Positions 41,979-49,108 of a stretch of 64,000 nt of DNA are shown here, in pieces (position 1 is the first letter of the stretch; every line of letters starts with the position of its first letter). The translations under genes and the position numbers were made by a program. This stretch comes from JAJXWB01 sp964634325. GTDB taxonomy: Bacteria; Pseudomonadota; Alphaproteobacteria; Rhizobiales; Beijerinckiaceae. The stretch covers positions 31,444 through 95,443 of the forward strand of contig CAZWJF010000011.1 in assembly GCA_964634325.1 (NCBI GenBank), written 5' to 3'. The notes beneath the pieces are model-generated. The model was not told the origin of the DNA. It saw only the letters and a program-made list of their open reading frames with translations, and did no database searches.

Positions 41979-42676
41979 TTCTTCTTCCAGGCCTCGTAGC
42001 GCGCCTTTGTGGCTTCGTTCATGGGGTAGAGACCCGGCAGCTTCTCGCCCCGGCCGACCTCCTCCATGATCCACGCCTCCATACGCTCCTGCTCCGGCGC
42101 GGTCGCCAGAACATGTTCGAGCAGCGCTTGCGGGATCAACACCGCGCCGTCGTCGTCAGCGACGATGACGTCGTCCGGGAAGACCGCGACGCCGCCGCAG
42201 CCGATCGGCTCGTTCCAGTTCACGAAGGTCAGGCCCGTCACCGACGATGGCGCGGCGACGCCGGCGCACCAGATCGGCAGGTTGGTCGAGAGCACTCCGG
42301 CGAGATCGCGGACGACGCCGTCCGTCACCATGGCGGCGACGTTCTTCTTCGCCATGCGGGCGCACAATATGTCGCCAAACACGCCCGCGTCCTGCACGCC
42401 CATGGCGTCGATGACCGTAATCACGCCTTCCGGCATGGCCTCGATGGCGGAGCGGGTCGAAATCGGATTGCCCCAGGATTCGGGCGTGGCCAGATCCTCA
42501 CGGGCCGGTACGAAGCGCAGCGTGAAGGCGGGGCCGACGAGTCGCGGCTGACCGGCCCGAATTGGCTTGGCCCCGCGAATCCAGACGTTGCGCAGGCCCT
42601 TTTTCAGAAGAACGGTGGTGATTGTGGCGGTCGAAACCGTTTTGAGGGTCGAAATCGCGGCCTGATCGAGCTTCAT
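41975..42676 (-). CDS. RraA-family protein (4-hydroxy-4-methyl-2-oxoglutarate aldolase-like)
   Basis: A 233-residue RraA-like protein. The conserved blocks are VSTATITTVLLKKG, GPAFTLRFVPA, GNPISTRSAIEAMPEGVITVID and the metal/substrate loop VTDGVVRDLAGV, then PDDVIVADDDGAVLIP. Close family members are HMG/CHA aldolases and oxaloacetate decarboxylases; the true RNase-inhibitor role is limited to enterobacterial RraA. It starts at ATG 42676 with AGGAG upstream, and its stop overlaps the DapA-like gene. A role in catabolism of a hydroxy-keto acid is inferred. Confidence 0.84.
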   Translation of the reverse strand: MKLDQAAISTLKTVSTATITTVLLKKGLRNVWIRGAKPIRAGQPRLVGPAFTLRFVPAREDLATPESWGNPISTRSAIEAMPEGVITVIDAMGVQDAGVFGDILCARMAKKNVAAMVTDGVVRDLAGVLSTNLPIWCAGVAAPSSVTGLTFVNWNEPIGCGGVAVFPDDVIVADDDGAVLIPQALLEHVLATAPEQERMEAWIMEEVGRGEKLPGLYPMNEATKARYEAWKKK

Positions 42677-42854
42677 GGACAACTCCTGTCGCCGCTGACG
42701 TAGCATGTCAGCGCGCGGCGCAAAACCACGCACTGGCGGCATGGCAGGAATGCGAATGATATCTGCGCCGTGAAGGGTTGCAGGATGGCGCTGGCTCTGG
42801 CATTGAACGCGCGCGCTGTGCAGCGCAACTCCCTTGCATCTCTGTCGGAATAAA

Positions 42855-43298
42855 ATGCGCTCATTCAACGGGTCTCGTTTTCAGGATCGCCAGACCGCCG
42901 CCGCCGAAGCCCGCAAGGCTCTCATCGACAAATTCCAGAAGCGCCCCGGCTCGGACGATCCGGCCGTGCAGGCGCGCGCCGCCGAACGCCAGGCGATAAT
43001 CGAGGCCCGCAAGGTCCGCGAGGCCGAGCGCGCCGAAAGAAAGGCGCGCGAGGAGGCTGAACTCGCCGCCCGGCGCGCCCACGAAGAGGCCGAGCGCCTC
43101 GCCCGCGAGGCCGAGGAGGCTCGCCGGCGCGAGGAAGAGCGCCTGCGGCTCGAGGCCGAGGAAGCGAAGAAGCGCGAGGAAGACGCGCAGCTCAAGGCGA
43201 TGCTCGAGGCCGAGAAAAAGGCCGAGCGCGACGCACGCTACGCCGCCCGCAAGGCGCGCAAGGCCGAACGCCGGACGATGCTCGAACGCATGTGGTGA
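42855..43298 (+). CDS. DUF6481-like charged coiled-coil protein
   Basis: A 147-residue highly charged protein. After MRSFNGSRFQDRQTAAAEAR it is a nearly continuous helix of Arg/Glu/Ala/Lys heptads (about residues 45-140), ending in KAERRTMLERMW. This matches a small alphaproteobacterial family I know as DUF6481. The function is unknown. The ATG at 42855 is chosen since the family begins M-[RK]-x-F; the open frame continues seven codons upstream. It is divergent from the RraA-like gene. Confidence 0.75.
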   Translation: MRSFNGSRFQDRQTAAAEARKALIDKFQKRPGSDDPAVQARAAERQAIIEARKVREAERAERKAREEAELAARRAHEEAERLAREAEEARRREEERLRLEAEEAKKREEDAQLKAMLEAEKKAERDARYAARKARKAERRTMLERMW

Positions 43299-43304
43299 GC
43301 GGCC

Positions 43305-43508
43305 TCAGGCCGCCCGACCGTCTTTTCCGGATGTTGTCGCCGCGCTGTCGGATTCCGCGAGTTTTGCGCGCAGATCGGCGACGGCCGCGGCCAGTCGCTC
43401 GTCGAGCGGGTGCGCGGCGTTCCAGGCGATAGAATCGAGTCGCGGCCGTTCGGGCGGACGCGACAGGACGTCCGGCCTGCGGCGCCTGTGCAATTCCGGA
43501 CGATACAT
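43305..43508 (-). CDS. Small hypothetical protein
   Basis: Sixty-seven residues, basic at the N-terminus (MYRPELHRRRRPDVLSRPPE) and helical and acidic at the C-terminus. The ATG at 43508 has GGGAGG upstream at normal spacing. It converges on the DUF6481-like gene with six bases between stops. No domain, signal peptide or membrane segment is seen. Confidence 0.5.
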   Translation of the reverse strand: MYRPELHRRRRPDVLSRPPERPRLDSIAWNAAHPLDERLAAAVADLRAKLAESDSAATTSGKDGRAA

Positions 43509-43662
43509 GGCGGCCTCCCTCGGTACGCAGGCATTACCGCCTGCGATCGGCATCCGAGCGGTTAAGATCGCCGTGCATGGCGCGCCTTTCTGTCAATCGA
43601 GTGAAGGCGCTACTATCGCGACAGTTCGAATTCGAACGATCGAAGGAACGGGCGCGCTCGCC

Positions 43663-43676
43663 TTGATCCGGCGCAA
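43663..43676. promoter_or_regulatory. FixK/FNR-like box upstream of the universal stress protein gene
   Basis: TTGATCCGGCGCAA; the reverse strand reads TTGCGCCGGATCAA, a form close to FixK2-type boxes of Hyphomicrobiales. Its centre is 65 bases before the usp ATG (43735), allowing an activator position near -41 with a start around 43711. Universal stress genes are classic targets of low-oxygen Crp/Fnr regulators. The call is by eye only. Confidence 0.35.
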
Positions 43677-43734
43677 CGCGCAGGGGGCGGTCGGCTCATA
43701 GGCTCACGTCAAATTCGAGAACAGGAGGAACGGC

Positions 43735-44556
43735 ATGAAAGACCTCATGGTCGTGCTTGAACGCGCGGCGGACGCGGATGCGCTCGCAGAATTCACGCAT
43801 AGTCTCGCCGATGGTTTCGAAGCGCATGCGACCGTGGTGGGCGTCGTACAGCAATTGCCGCCCGCGCCGGCTTTCATGGGCGAGTTTCCTTACGAACTCG
43901 TCCAGACCGCGCAGGAAGCGGCGATGCGCGAAATCGCCGAAGGGTACGAGCGCTTCCAGAAGGCCGCGACGCGGCCAGGCGCCTGCGAACTGGTCAAGAT
44001 CGAGCCCGCGCCGGGCAACGCGCCGAACACGGTCGCGCGGCTGGCGCGCAATTTCGACCTGACGATCGGCGTGCAACCGGAAGGGTCGGACCAGAGCGCG
44101 AGCGGCGCATTGCTCGAAGGCGTGCTGTTCCACTCCGGGCGGCCGCTGCTCATTCTGCCGTACATCCATCGCGGACCGGCCAAGCTCGGCAAAGTCGCCG
44201 TGGCATGGGACGGCGGAGCGGCGGCGGCGCGCGCGGTCGCCTGCGCGATGCCCCTGCTGAAGCGCGCCGGACGCGTCGAAATCGTCACCATGGTCAACGG
44301 CAAGCGCGCCACCAGCGACCTTCCGGGCTTCGACATCGCACGCAATCTCGCGCGCCACGGGATCAACGCCGAACTCAAGACCCTTCCGAAGGGCGACGAC
44401 GTCGGCGCGCTGATCCTGTCCTACGCGGCCGACGAAAACGCCGACCTGCTCGTGATGGGCGGGTATGGTCATTCGCGTCTGCGCGAGTTCGTGCTCGGCG
44501 GAGCGACGCGAACCATTCTCGCGTCGATGACGCTGCCGGTATTCATGGCGCACTGA
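43735..44556 (+). CDS. Universal stress protein, tandem UspA domains
   Basis: A 273-residue protein with two Usp domains. The first (about 1-140) is degenerate. The second (about 150-273) has the ATP-binding form DLLVMGGYGHSRLREFVLGG followed by ATRTIL, the G-x2-G-x9-G[ST/A] motif. Such proteins help cells persist under oxygen or nutrient stress. The ATG at 43735 has AGGAGG upstream. A FixK-like box lies ahead and a hairpin terminator follows. It is monocistronic. Confidence 0.88.
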   Translation: MKDLMVVLERAADADALAEFTHSLADGFEAHATVVGVVQQLPPAPAFMGEFPYELVQTAQEAAMREIAEGYERFQKAATRPGACELVKIEPAPGNAPNTVARLARNFDLTIGVQPEGSDQSASGALLEGVLFHSGRPLLILPYIHRGPAKLGKVAVAWDGGAAAARAVACAMPLLKRAGRVEIVTMVNGKRATSDLPGFDIARNLARHGINAELKTLPKGDDVGALILSYAADENADLLVMGGYGHSRLREFVLGGATRTILASMTLPVFMAH

Positions 44557-44581
44557 CGCGCCGTCGAGTCCGAAAACAGGG

Positions 44582-44602
44582 GCCGCGCCGTTTTTGCGCG
44601 GC
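44582..44602 (+). terminator. Rho-independent-like terminator after usp
   Basis: GCCGCGC (44582-44588) pairs with GCGCGGC (44596-44602) around a CGTTTTT loop, followed by TTCTCTTGTTT. The T-tract is interrupted, so strength is uncertain. It lies in the 55 bases between the convergent usp and NUDIX genes. Confidence 0.5.
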
Positions 44603-44611
44603 TTCTCTTGT

Positions 44612-45409
44612 TTACGAGTCGTAGACGTCGCCGCCGTAGCCCGCTTCCAGGGGAATGCGCAGCGTAAACCCCTTGCCGCTTTCCTTCTTCGACGCCTCCG
44701 GCTGGACCGTCACGATGCGGCGTGTCTGCGCTGCGTCGATCGCGGCTGCGACATCGTTCTGGCGGCCGAGCATTTCGACGTTCAATCGCGTCGCGAAAAT
44801 AATCGTGTACTTGCCGGTCTTGGCCTCTTCCAGCGCGCGGTTTGGATTGATCCAGACGGAATCCACCGATTCCGATCCGTCGTGCAGCGCAAGCTGGTCG
44901 GCCGGCGCGGCTGCGATAAAGAAGTGCGTATCGAACCGCTTCGGCAGGACGACCGGCGTGATCCAGTGCGCGAAAGGCGTCAACTGGTCGAGCGCGAGCT
45001 CCAGGTCCTCAGCCGCGATCAGCTCCCCGAACGAGCGGCCCTGCGCACGCGTCGCTATTTCCGCGACTCGCGCGCCGTCGACCAGTTCGCGTGCGCCGCG
45101 CGGACGCGCCAGCAGCACGCCGCATTCCTCGAAGGTCTCGCGGATCGCGGCCACGCGAAAGCCGCGCGCCTTGTCGTCGAGGCCGTGATCGCCGCCGCAA
45201 CGCGACAGATCGGCGGCGATGTCCAAGTCTTCCTTGTCGATGCTTCCGCCTGGAAAGACGAGCGCTCCGGAGGCGAAGTCGATCTGGTGGTGACGCACCA
45301 CCATGAAGACCTCCATCCCGTCCGCGGCGTCGCGCACCAGCAATACGGTCGAGGCAGGACGCGCGGGCGTCGCTTCGGCGCCCGGCGCCTTCGGATCCAT
45401 CGCGAGCAT
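44612..45409 (-). CDS. NUDIX hydrolase (NUDT19/RppH-like, CoA- or NDP-type)
   Basis: A 265-residue NUDIX protein. The Nudix box is split in the NUDT7/19 manner: GALVFPGGSIDKEDLD near residue 50 and, after an insert, RVAAIRETFEECGVLLA, where the R-E-x2-E-E pattern gives the metal-binding glutamates. Downstream FAHWITPVVLPKRFDTHFFIA is typical of this subgroup, some of which act on CoA derivatives. It lies 27 bases downstream of the FAH-family gene on the same strand and is probably co-transcribed. Confidence 0.86.
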   Translation of the reverse strand: MLAMDPKAPGAEATPARPASTVLLVRDAADGMEVFMVVRHHQIDFASGALVFPGGSIDKEDLDIAADLSRCGGDHGLDDKARGFRVAAIRETFEECGVLLARPRGARELVDGARVAEIATRAQGRSFGELIAAEDLELALDQLTPFAHWITPVVLPKRFDTHFFIAAAPADQLALHDGSESVDSVWINPNRALEEAKTGKYTIIFATRLNVEMLGRQNDVAAAIDAAQTRRIVTVQPEASKKESGKGFTLRIPLEAGYGGDVYDS

Positions 45410-45436
45410 AGTGTTTCCTTCAGTCGTTCGATCGCC

Positions 45437-46441
45437 TCAGGCGACCTGTTTGATCTCGTTGCGAATGAGGCCGATGCCCGAAATCTCGGTCTCCATGACG
45501 TCGCCGGGCTTGAGATATTCGGGCGGCTTACGCGCGTTTCCGACCCCGGGCGGGGTGCCGGTGGCGATCACGTCGCCGGGCTCGAGCGTCAGGCCGAGCG
45601 ACAGCTCCGCGATGATGCGCGGTATTTTGAAATACATCTGGCTGGTGCGCGCATCCTGCTTCACGACGCCGTTGACGCGCGTCACGAGATGCAGATCGGA
45701 GGGATCGAGGCCATCGGCGGTCGCGATCCACGGCCCCATCGGCCCATGACCGTCGAGGCTCTTGCCCTTGAACCATTGGCCGCCGTGTTTCTTCGACTGC
45801 ACGTCGCGCGCGGTCGTATCGTTGATGACCGAATAGCCGAAGACATAGTCCATCGCTTCGGCTTCCTTGATGTTGCGTCCGCGCTTGCCGATCACCACGG
45901 CGAGTTCGCCTTCCCAATCGATCAGCGTCGACACGGCCGGGTCGAAGGGAATCGGATCGAAGGGGCCGTTCATCGTGTGCGTGCCCTTGGTGAAGAACAC
46001 GGGATGTTCGGGATAGCTTTGAGCGGCCTTCTTGGCGGTCTCGCTCTCCGCGAAATGCTCGAGGTAATTCCAGCCGACCGCGTAGATGTTGCGCTCCGGG
46101 CGCGGGATCGGCGAATGCAGCCGAATGTCGGCGAGCGCCAGCGTTGCGGCCGGCTTGGCCGCGATGGCGCGCGCTTGCGCCAGAGCCGGCGCGCCGGCCG
46201 CGATCAGCGAAACCATGTCGGCAGGGTCGAACGCCATCGACGCCCCGCCCTGTCTGGCCGCGACGAGATCGACGACACGGTCGCCGGCAAGCGCGACGCC
46301 GATGCGCGCGCCCGATTGATCCTTACGCTCGAACGTGACGAGCCGAAGCCCCTCGCCCGAGGCCGCGTCAGCTCCTGTTGCACTCGCCGCGAGGGCCGCA
46401 CCGGCCGTCGCGAGCATGAACGCTCGCCTGGACGTCTCCAT
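45437..46441 (-). CDS. Fumarylacetoacetate hydrolase-family protein with Tat signal
   Basis: A 334-residue FAH-fold protein. The N-terminus METSRRAFMLATAGAALAAS is a twin-arginine signal ending near ADA, so the enzyme is probably periplasmic, unusual for this mostly cytoplasmic family. The catalytic core begins at NIYAVGWNYLEH. The metal-binding region has IDWEGELAVVIGKRGRNI and VFGYSVINDTTARDVQ; further FAH blocks are KSLDGHGPMGPWI and GDVIATGTPPGVG. Substrates may be acylpyruvates or hydroxy-diene acids. The ATG at 46441 has GGAGGAAAAA directly upstream. Confidence 0.88.
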   Translation of the reverse strand: METSRRAFMLATAGAALAASATGADAASGEGLRLVTFERKDQSGARIGVALAGDRVVDLVAARQGGASMAFDPADMVSLIAAGAPALAQARAIAAKPAATLALADIRLHSPIPRPERNIYAVGWNYLEHFAESETAKKAAQSYPEHPVFFTKGTHTMNGPFDPIPFDPAVSTLIDWEGELAVVIGKRGRNIKEAEAMDYVFGYSVINDTTARDVQSKKHGGQWFKGKSLDGHGPMGPWIATADGLDPSDLHLVTRVNGVVKQDARTSQMYFKIPRIIAELSLGLTLEPGDVIATGTPPGVGNARKPPEYLKPGDVMETEISGIGLIRNEIKQVA

Positions 46442-46460
46442 TTTTTCCTCCCGTTTTGTC

Positions 46461-46589
46461 TTATTTTGCGTCGCTACAGGCGTTCATGCCCGGGAAATTG
46501 ATCTTCACGGGGTCGCCACAGCGATCGCACCCCGAAACGGCAAGGGCGAGCGCGAAGGCCGCCGCCACATACAAAAACGCTCGCATCAT
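46461..46589 (-). CDS. Tiny cysteine-rich lipoprotein (42 aa)
   Basis: Reads MMRAFLYVAAAFALALAVSG-C, an uninterrupted lipoprotein signal with lipobox ending A-V-S-G-C. It then continues for 21 more residues (DRCGDPVKINFPGMNACSDA, K). Three cysteines including the lipidated one are present, so the mature peptide could hold a disulfide or bind metal. The tandem ATGs at 46589 and 46586 give 42 or 41 residues. It ends 19 bases before the FAH-family ATG on the same strand and so is probably part of that operon. Confidence 0.6.
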   Translation of the reverse strand: MMRAFLYVAAAFALALAVSGCDRCGDPVKINFPGMNACSDAK

Positions 46590-46669
46590 ACGCGTGTCGT
46601 CCTACTCAACCTGCTCGACTGGACCACCGAAGCCATTTTCGGACGGTCGCCGGGGCGATGCAAGTCGGC

Positions 46670-48460
46670 TCAGGCAGAGCAGCTAGCCCCGCGGCGCAGG
46701 CAGAAGGTCGCGCAATGGGCGTGGGACAGCGCGACCGGGCGCGCCGCCGCCGACAAGTCCGCGCCCAGTTCGAATTGCGGCTCGTAAGGCAGCAGCGTGC
46801 ACGCGACGATGGACAGGGCGTCCGCCCCTTTTCGTTTGACGGCCATTCGCGATGAGACGCACATCGGGCCGCCGTTCGGCGCATCGACGGCGCTCCACGC
46901 CTGCTCGTCGAGCCCGCCCGTCGGGGCGTCCCGCTCCATCTCCGGAAACAGGACGAGTTGCGACGGATCGAAAGCGTCGAGCGCGAGTCCGCGGGCCGCG
47001 AACAGGGCGGCGTAACCCGCCCTGACGATCTGCTCCGGCTCGCCGGAATAGAGCCGCCCCGCCACCGACACTGCGAAGCCTTCGCACGAAAGCCAGACGA
47101 GGCCTTCCAACGTCGGCTCGAAGCTACGGGCGCCGCGCTCTAGCTCGTGAAGCTCTCGGGTGTAGTGGTCGATCGAGACGCGGAAGGTCAGCTTCGGCCC
47201 GTAGGCGCGCCGCAGATCGAGCAGCGCTGGGCGCGCCTTGCGCATCGGCTTCATGGCGTTGGTCAGAACCAGCGCGTCATGGCCGCGCGCCAACGCATCG
47301 GCGAGCATCGTCACGAGGTCGCGGTTCAGAAACGGCTCTCCGCCCGTGAAGCCGATGACGCGCGTCGGCAGGCGTTTCTCGGCGATCTCGTCGAGCAGCG
47401 CCTGGACCTCCGCAGCGGAGATATAGGCGAGCCGATCGTTGCGCGGCGAGGAATCGAGATAGCAACTGGCGCAGGCGAGATTGCACAGCGACCCCGTGTT
47501 GATCCACAGCGTCTCCAGCGCACGGAACGGCGCGATCGGCGCAGCGGCGAGCGCGGCGCCTTCGGACCGAATCGGCGGCGACAGCGGGGGCCAGAGACAT
47601 TCGCCGAGCGGCGTAAACGTCAGCTTCGCGGGCTCCAGCCTGCATCCTTGCGCGCTCGCCTCGTCCAGCGGCAGCGCGTCGCAGTTCGGCCAAAGGCCGT
47701 CGACCAGGGTGCGCGCGTATGCCCCCGGCAGGCCAGCCCGCGCCATGGCGTCCGCCGCCGCGCGATGATCATAGGAAAGCGCGCAATGCTCGATCGTCAG
47801 CGCTCCATGTTCGTCGCCCGGCGCGATCACGCTGTACCAGACGCGCGGGTCGCCCTCGTTGGCGGGCATGCCGAGCGCGCCCGCGTTGTGCCACAAGCGA
47901 CGGCCGACGCTCTGCGTGAACGGCAGCCCGCTATGTCCGGCGACGATGGCGTCCACGTCGAGAAGGTCGAGGTCGAGCGCTTTGACTCGTTGCGGCGTCG
48001 ACGCGAAGACGAAGCGATTTTGCTGCGTCGCGGCGCCATGCACCACAGCGATGCGCGCGCCGTTCATGACGATATCAAGCCGTTCCGGCGCGCGGCCGAG
48101 AAAGGCGCGGCGCGCCTCATCGAGTTCGCGCATGGCGTGGGCGAACCAGTCCGCCGACAAACGATCGCACTCCCCGCCCGGCGCGAAGCCGCATCCGCAA
48201 TCGCCCGCGCCGGCGGCGATCTGGTCCTCGCAATTGCCGCGAATGAAGCGGATTCCTTCCTCCCTGATCCGGTCCACGACGTCGCGCGCATCGGCGCAAT
48301 AAGCCACGAGGTCGCCGGTCGAAATCATGTGATCCGGCGCAATTCCGAGGCGCTTGGCTTCGACCAGGAGCGCGTCCAGCGCGTGCAGATTCGAATAGGG
48401 ACCGCCGAAGACGATGATGGGGCTTTCGAAGACGATCGGCGTGCGCGACTGGAAGTTCAT
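46670..48460 (-). CDS. Fusion of degenerate metallophosphoesterase and radical SAM domains
   Basis: A 596-residue protein. Residues ~1-240 resemble a YfcE/calcineurin-like phosphoesterase (GD50LVAYC, GNCED near 75-79, VVHGA, VAGHSGLPF). The first metal motif, normally G-D-I-H-S-N, reads G-G20-P-Y22-S-N, losing the Asp and His ligands. Residues ~310-520 are radical SAM: C326-NLAC330ASC333-Y, then GFTGGEPFLNRD and VLTNAMKP. The C-terminus has several further cysteines (VACTLLPYE, then AHCATFCLRRGASC) that could ligate an auxiliary SPASM-like cluster. The ATG at 48460 is 79 bases upstream-operon distance from nothing else on its strand. Likely a peptide or small-molecule modifying enzyme; substrate unknown. 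Confidence 0.82.
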   Translation of the reverse strand: MNFQSRTPIVFESPIIVFGGPYSNLHALDALLVEAKRLGIAPDHMISTGDLVAYCADARDVVDRIREEGIRFIRGNCEDQIAAGAGDCGCGFAPGGECDRLSADWFAHAMRELDEARRAFLGRAPERLDIVMNGARIAVVHGAATQQNRFVFASTPQRVKALDLDLLDVDAIVAGHSGLPFTQSVGRRLWHNAGALGMPANEGDPRVWYSVIAPGDEHGALTIEHCALSYDHRAAADAMARAGLPGAYARTLVDGLWPNCDALPLDEASAQGCRLEPAKLTFTPLGECLWPPLSPPIRSEGAALAAAPIAPFRALETLWINTGSLCNLACASCYLDSSPRNDRLAYISAAEVQALLDEIAEKRLPTRVIGFTGGEPFLNRDLVTMLADALARGHDALVLTNAMKPMRKARPALLDLRRAYGPKLTFRVSIDHYTRELHELERGARSFEPTLEGLVWLSCEGFAVSVAGRLYSGEPEQIVRAGYAALFAARGLALDAFDPSQLVLFPEMERDAPTGGLDEQAWSAVDAPNGGPMCVSSRMAVKRKGADALSIVACTLLPYEPQFELGADLSAAARPVALSHAHCATFCLRRGASCSA

Positions 48461-48625
48461 GATCCGCTTTTCAGCGAAGCCGCGCTTTTTGCCAAGCGTC
48501 GACGCCGCGATTCACCTCGATGTGATCGCGACGTGCGCCGGGATTGCCGTTGCGAAAGCGCAATAACGTGCGATCATGGCTGCGTTGCGTGCGTTGCGTT
48601 GATTCGGCTCGACGCGGAGACATGA

Positions 48626-49024
48626 ATGCGTCTCGACGACACCAACGATATCCGACAGGACATTCTCGACTGGAGCGACCCACTGGTCGGCGACAGGCTC
48701 TCTGAGGCCTATGACATCTGCTTCGGCGGGAACATGGAGCTCTGCCGGCCCATGACGCGTCAGCATTCGCGCGTCTGGCGGATGATTATCGGCGGGGACA
48801 AGCGACGCGCCGCCGACGCGCGGCGCGATCTGCTGCGGCTGGCGCGCGCTTGCCGGCTGAGCGTGGAAGCGCTCGATTCGATCGATCGGCTGGTGCTCGA
48901 CGAACTGGTCGACGTCATCGCCGCCCGCTTTCAGGGATCGCCGGCCAATACGCGGCTCTATAACCGTTTAATGGTCGAAGCGTCCGCGACGCTCGTCGAA
49001 ACGCGACTGACGGCCGCCGCCTGA
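48626..49024 (+). CDS. Hypothetical alpha-helical protein
   Basis: A 132-residue soluble protein, predicted mostly helical (DARRDLLRLARACRLSVEAL, later MVEASATLVETRLTAAA). The ATG at 48626 has GGAG at a normal distance. It contains HSRVWRMIIGGDKRRAADAR but no domain that I recognise. It is divergent from the radical SAM fusion gene with about 165 bases between, and 84 bases upstream of glpD. Confidence 0.65.
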   Translation: MRLDDTNDIRQDILDWSDPLVGDRLSEAYDICFGGNMELCRPMTRQHSRVWRMIIGGDKRRAADARRDLLRLARACRLSVEALDSIDRLVLDELVDVIAARFQGSPANTRLYNRLMVEASATLVETRLTAAA

Positions 49025-49108
49025 AGCGCCCGACGACCTTGATCCTGCCCGTTGCGCTTCCGGTCCGAGGCTATAGTTTAGCCGCGAACGTACAAGCGCG
49101 AGGAGCCC

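Noticed and set aside
44594..46501. 635-codon plus-strand frame opposite the NUDIX and FAH genes
   Set aside because: Spans two well-supported minus-strand genes with conserved motifs; composition is typical of antisense frames.
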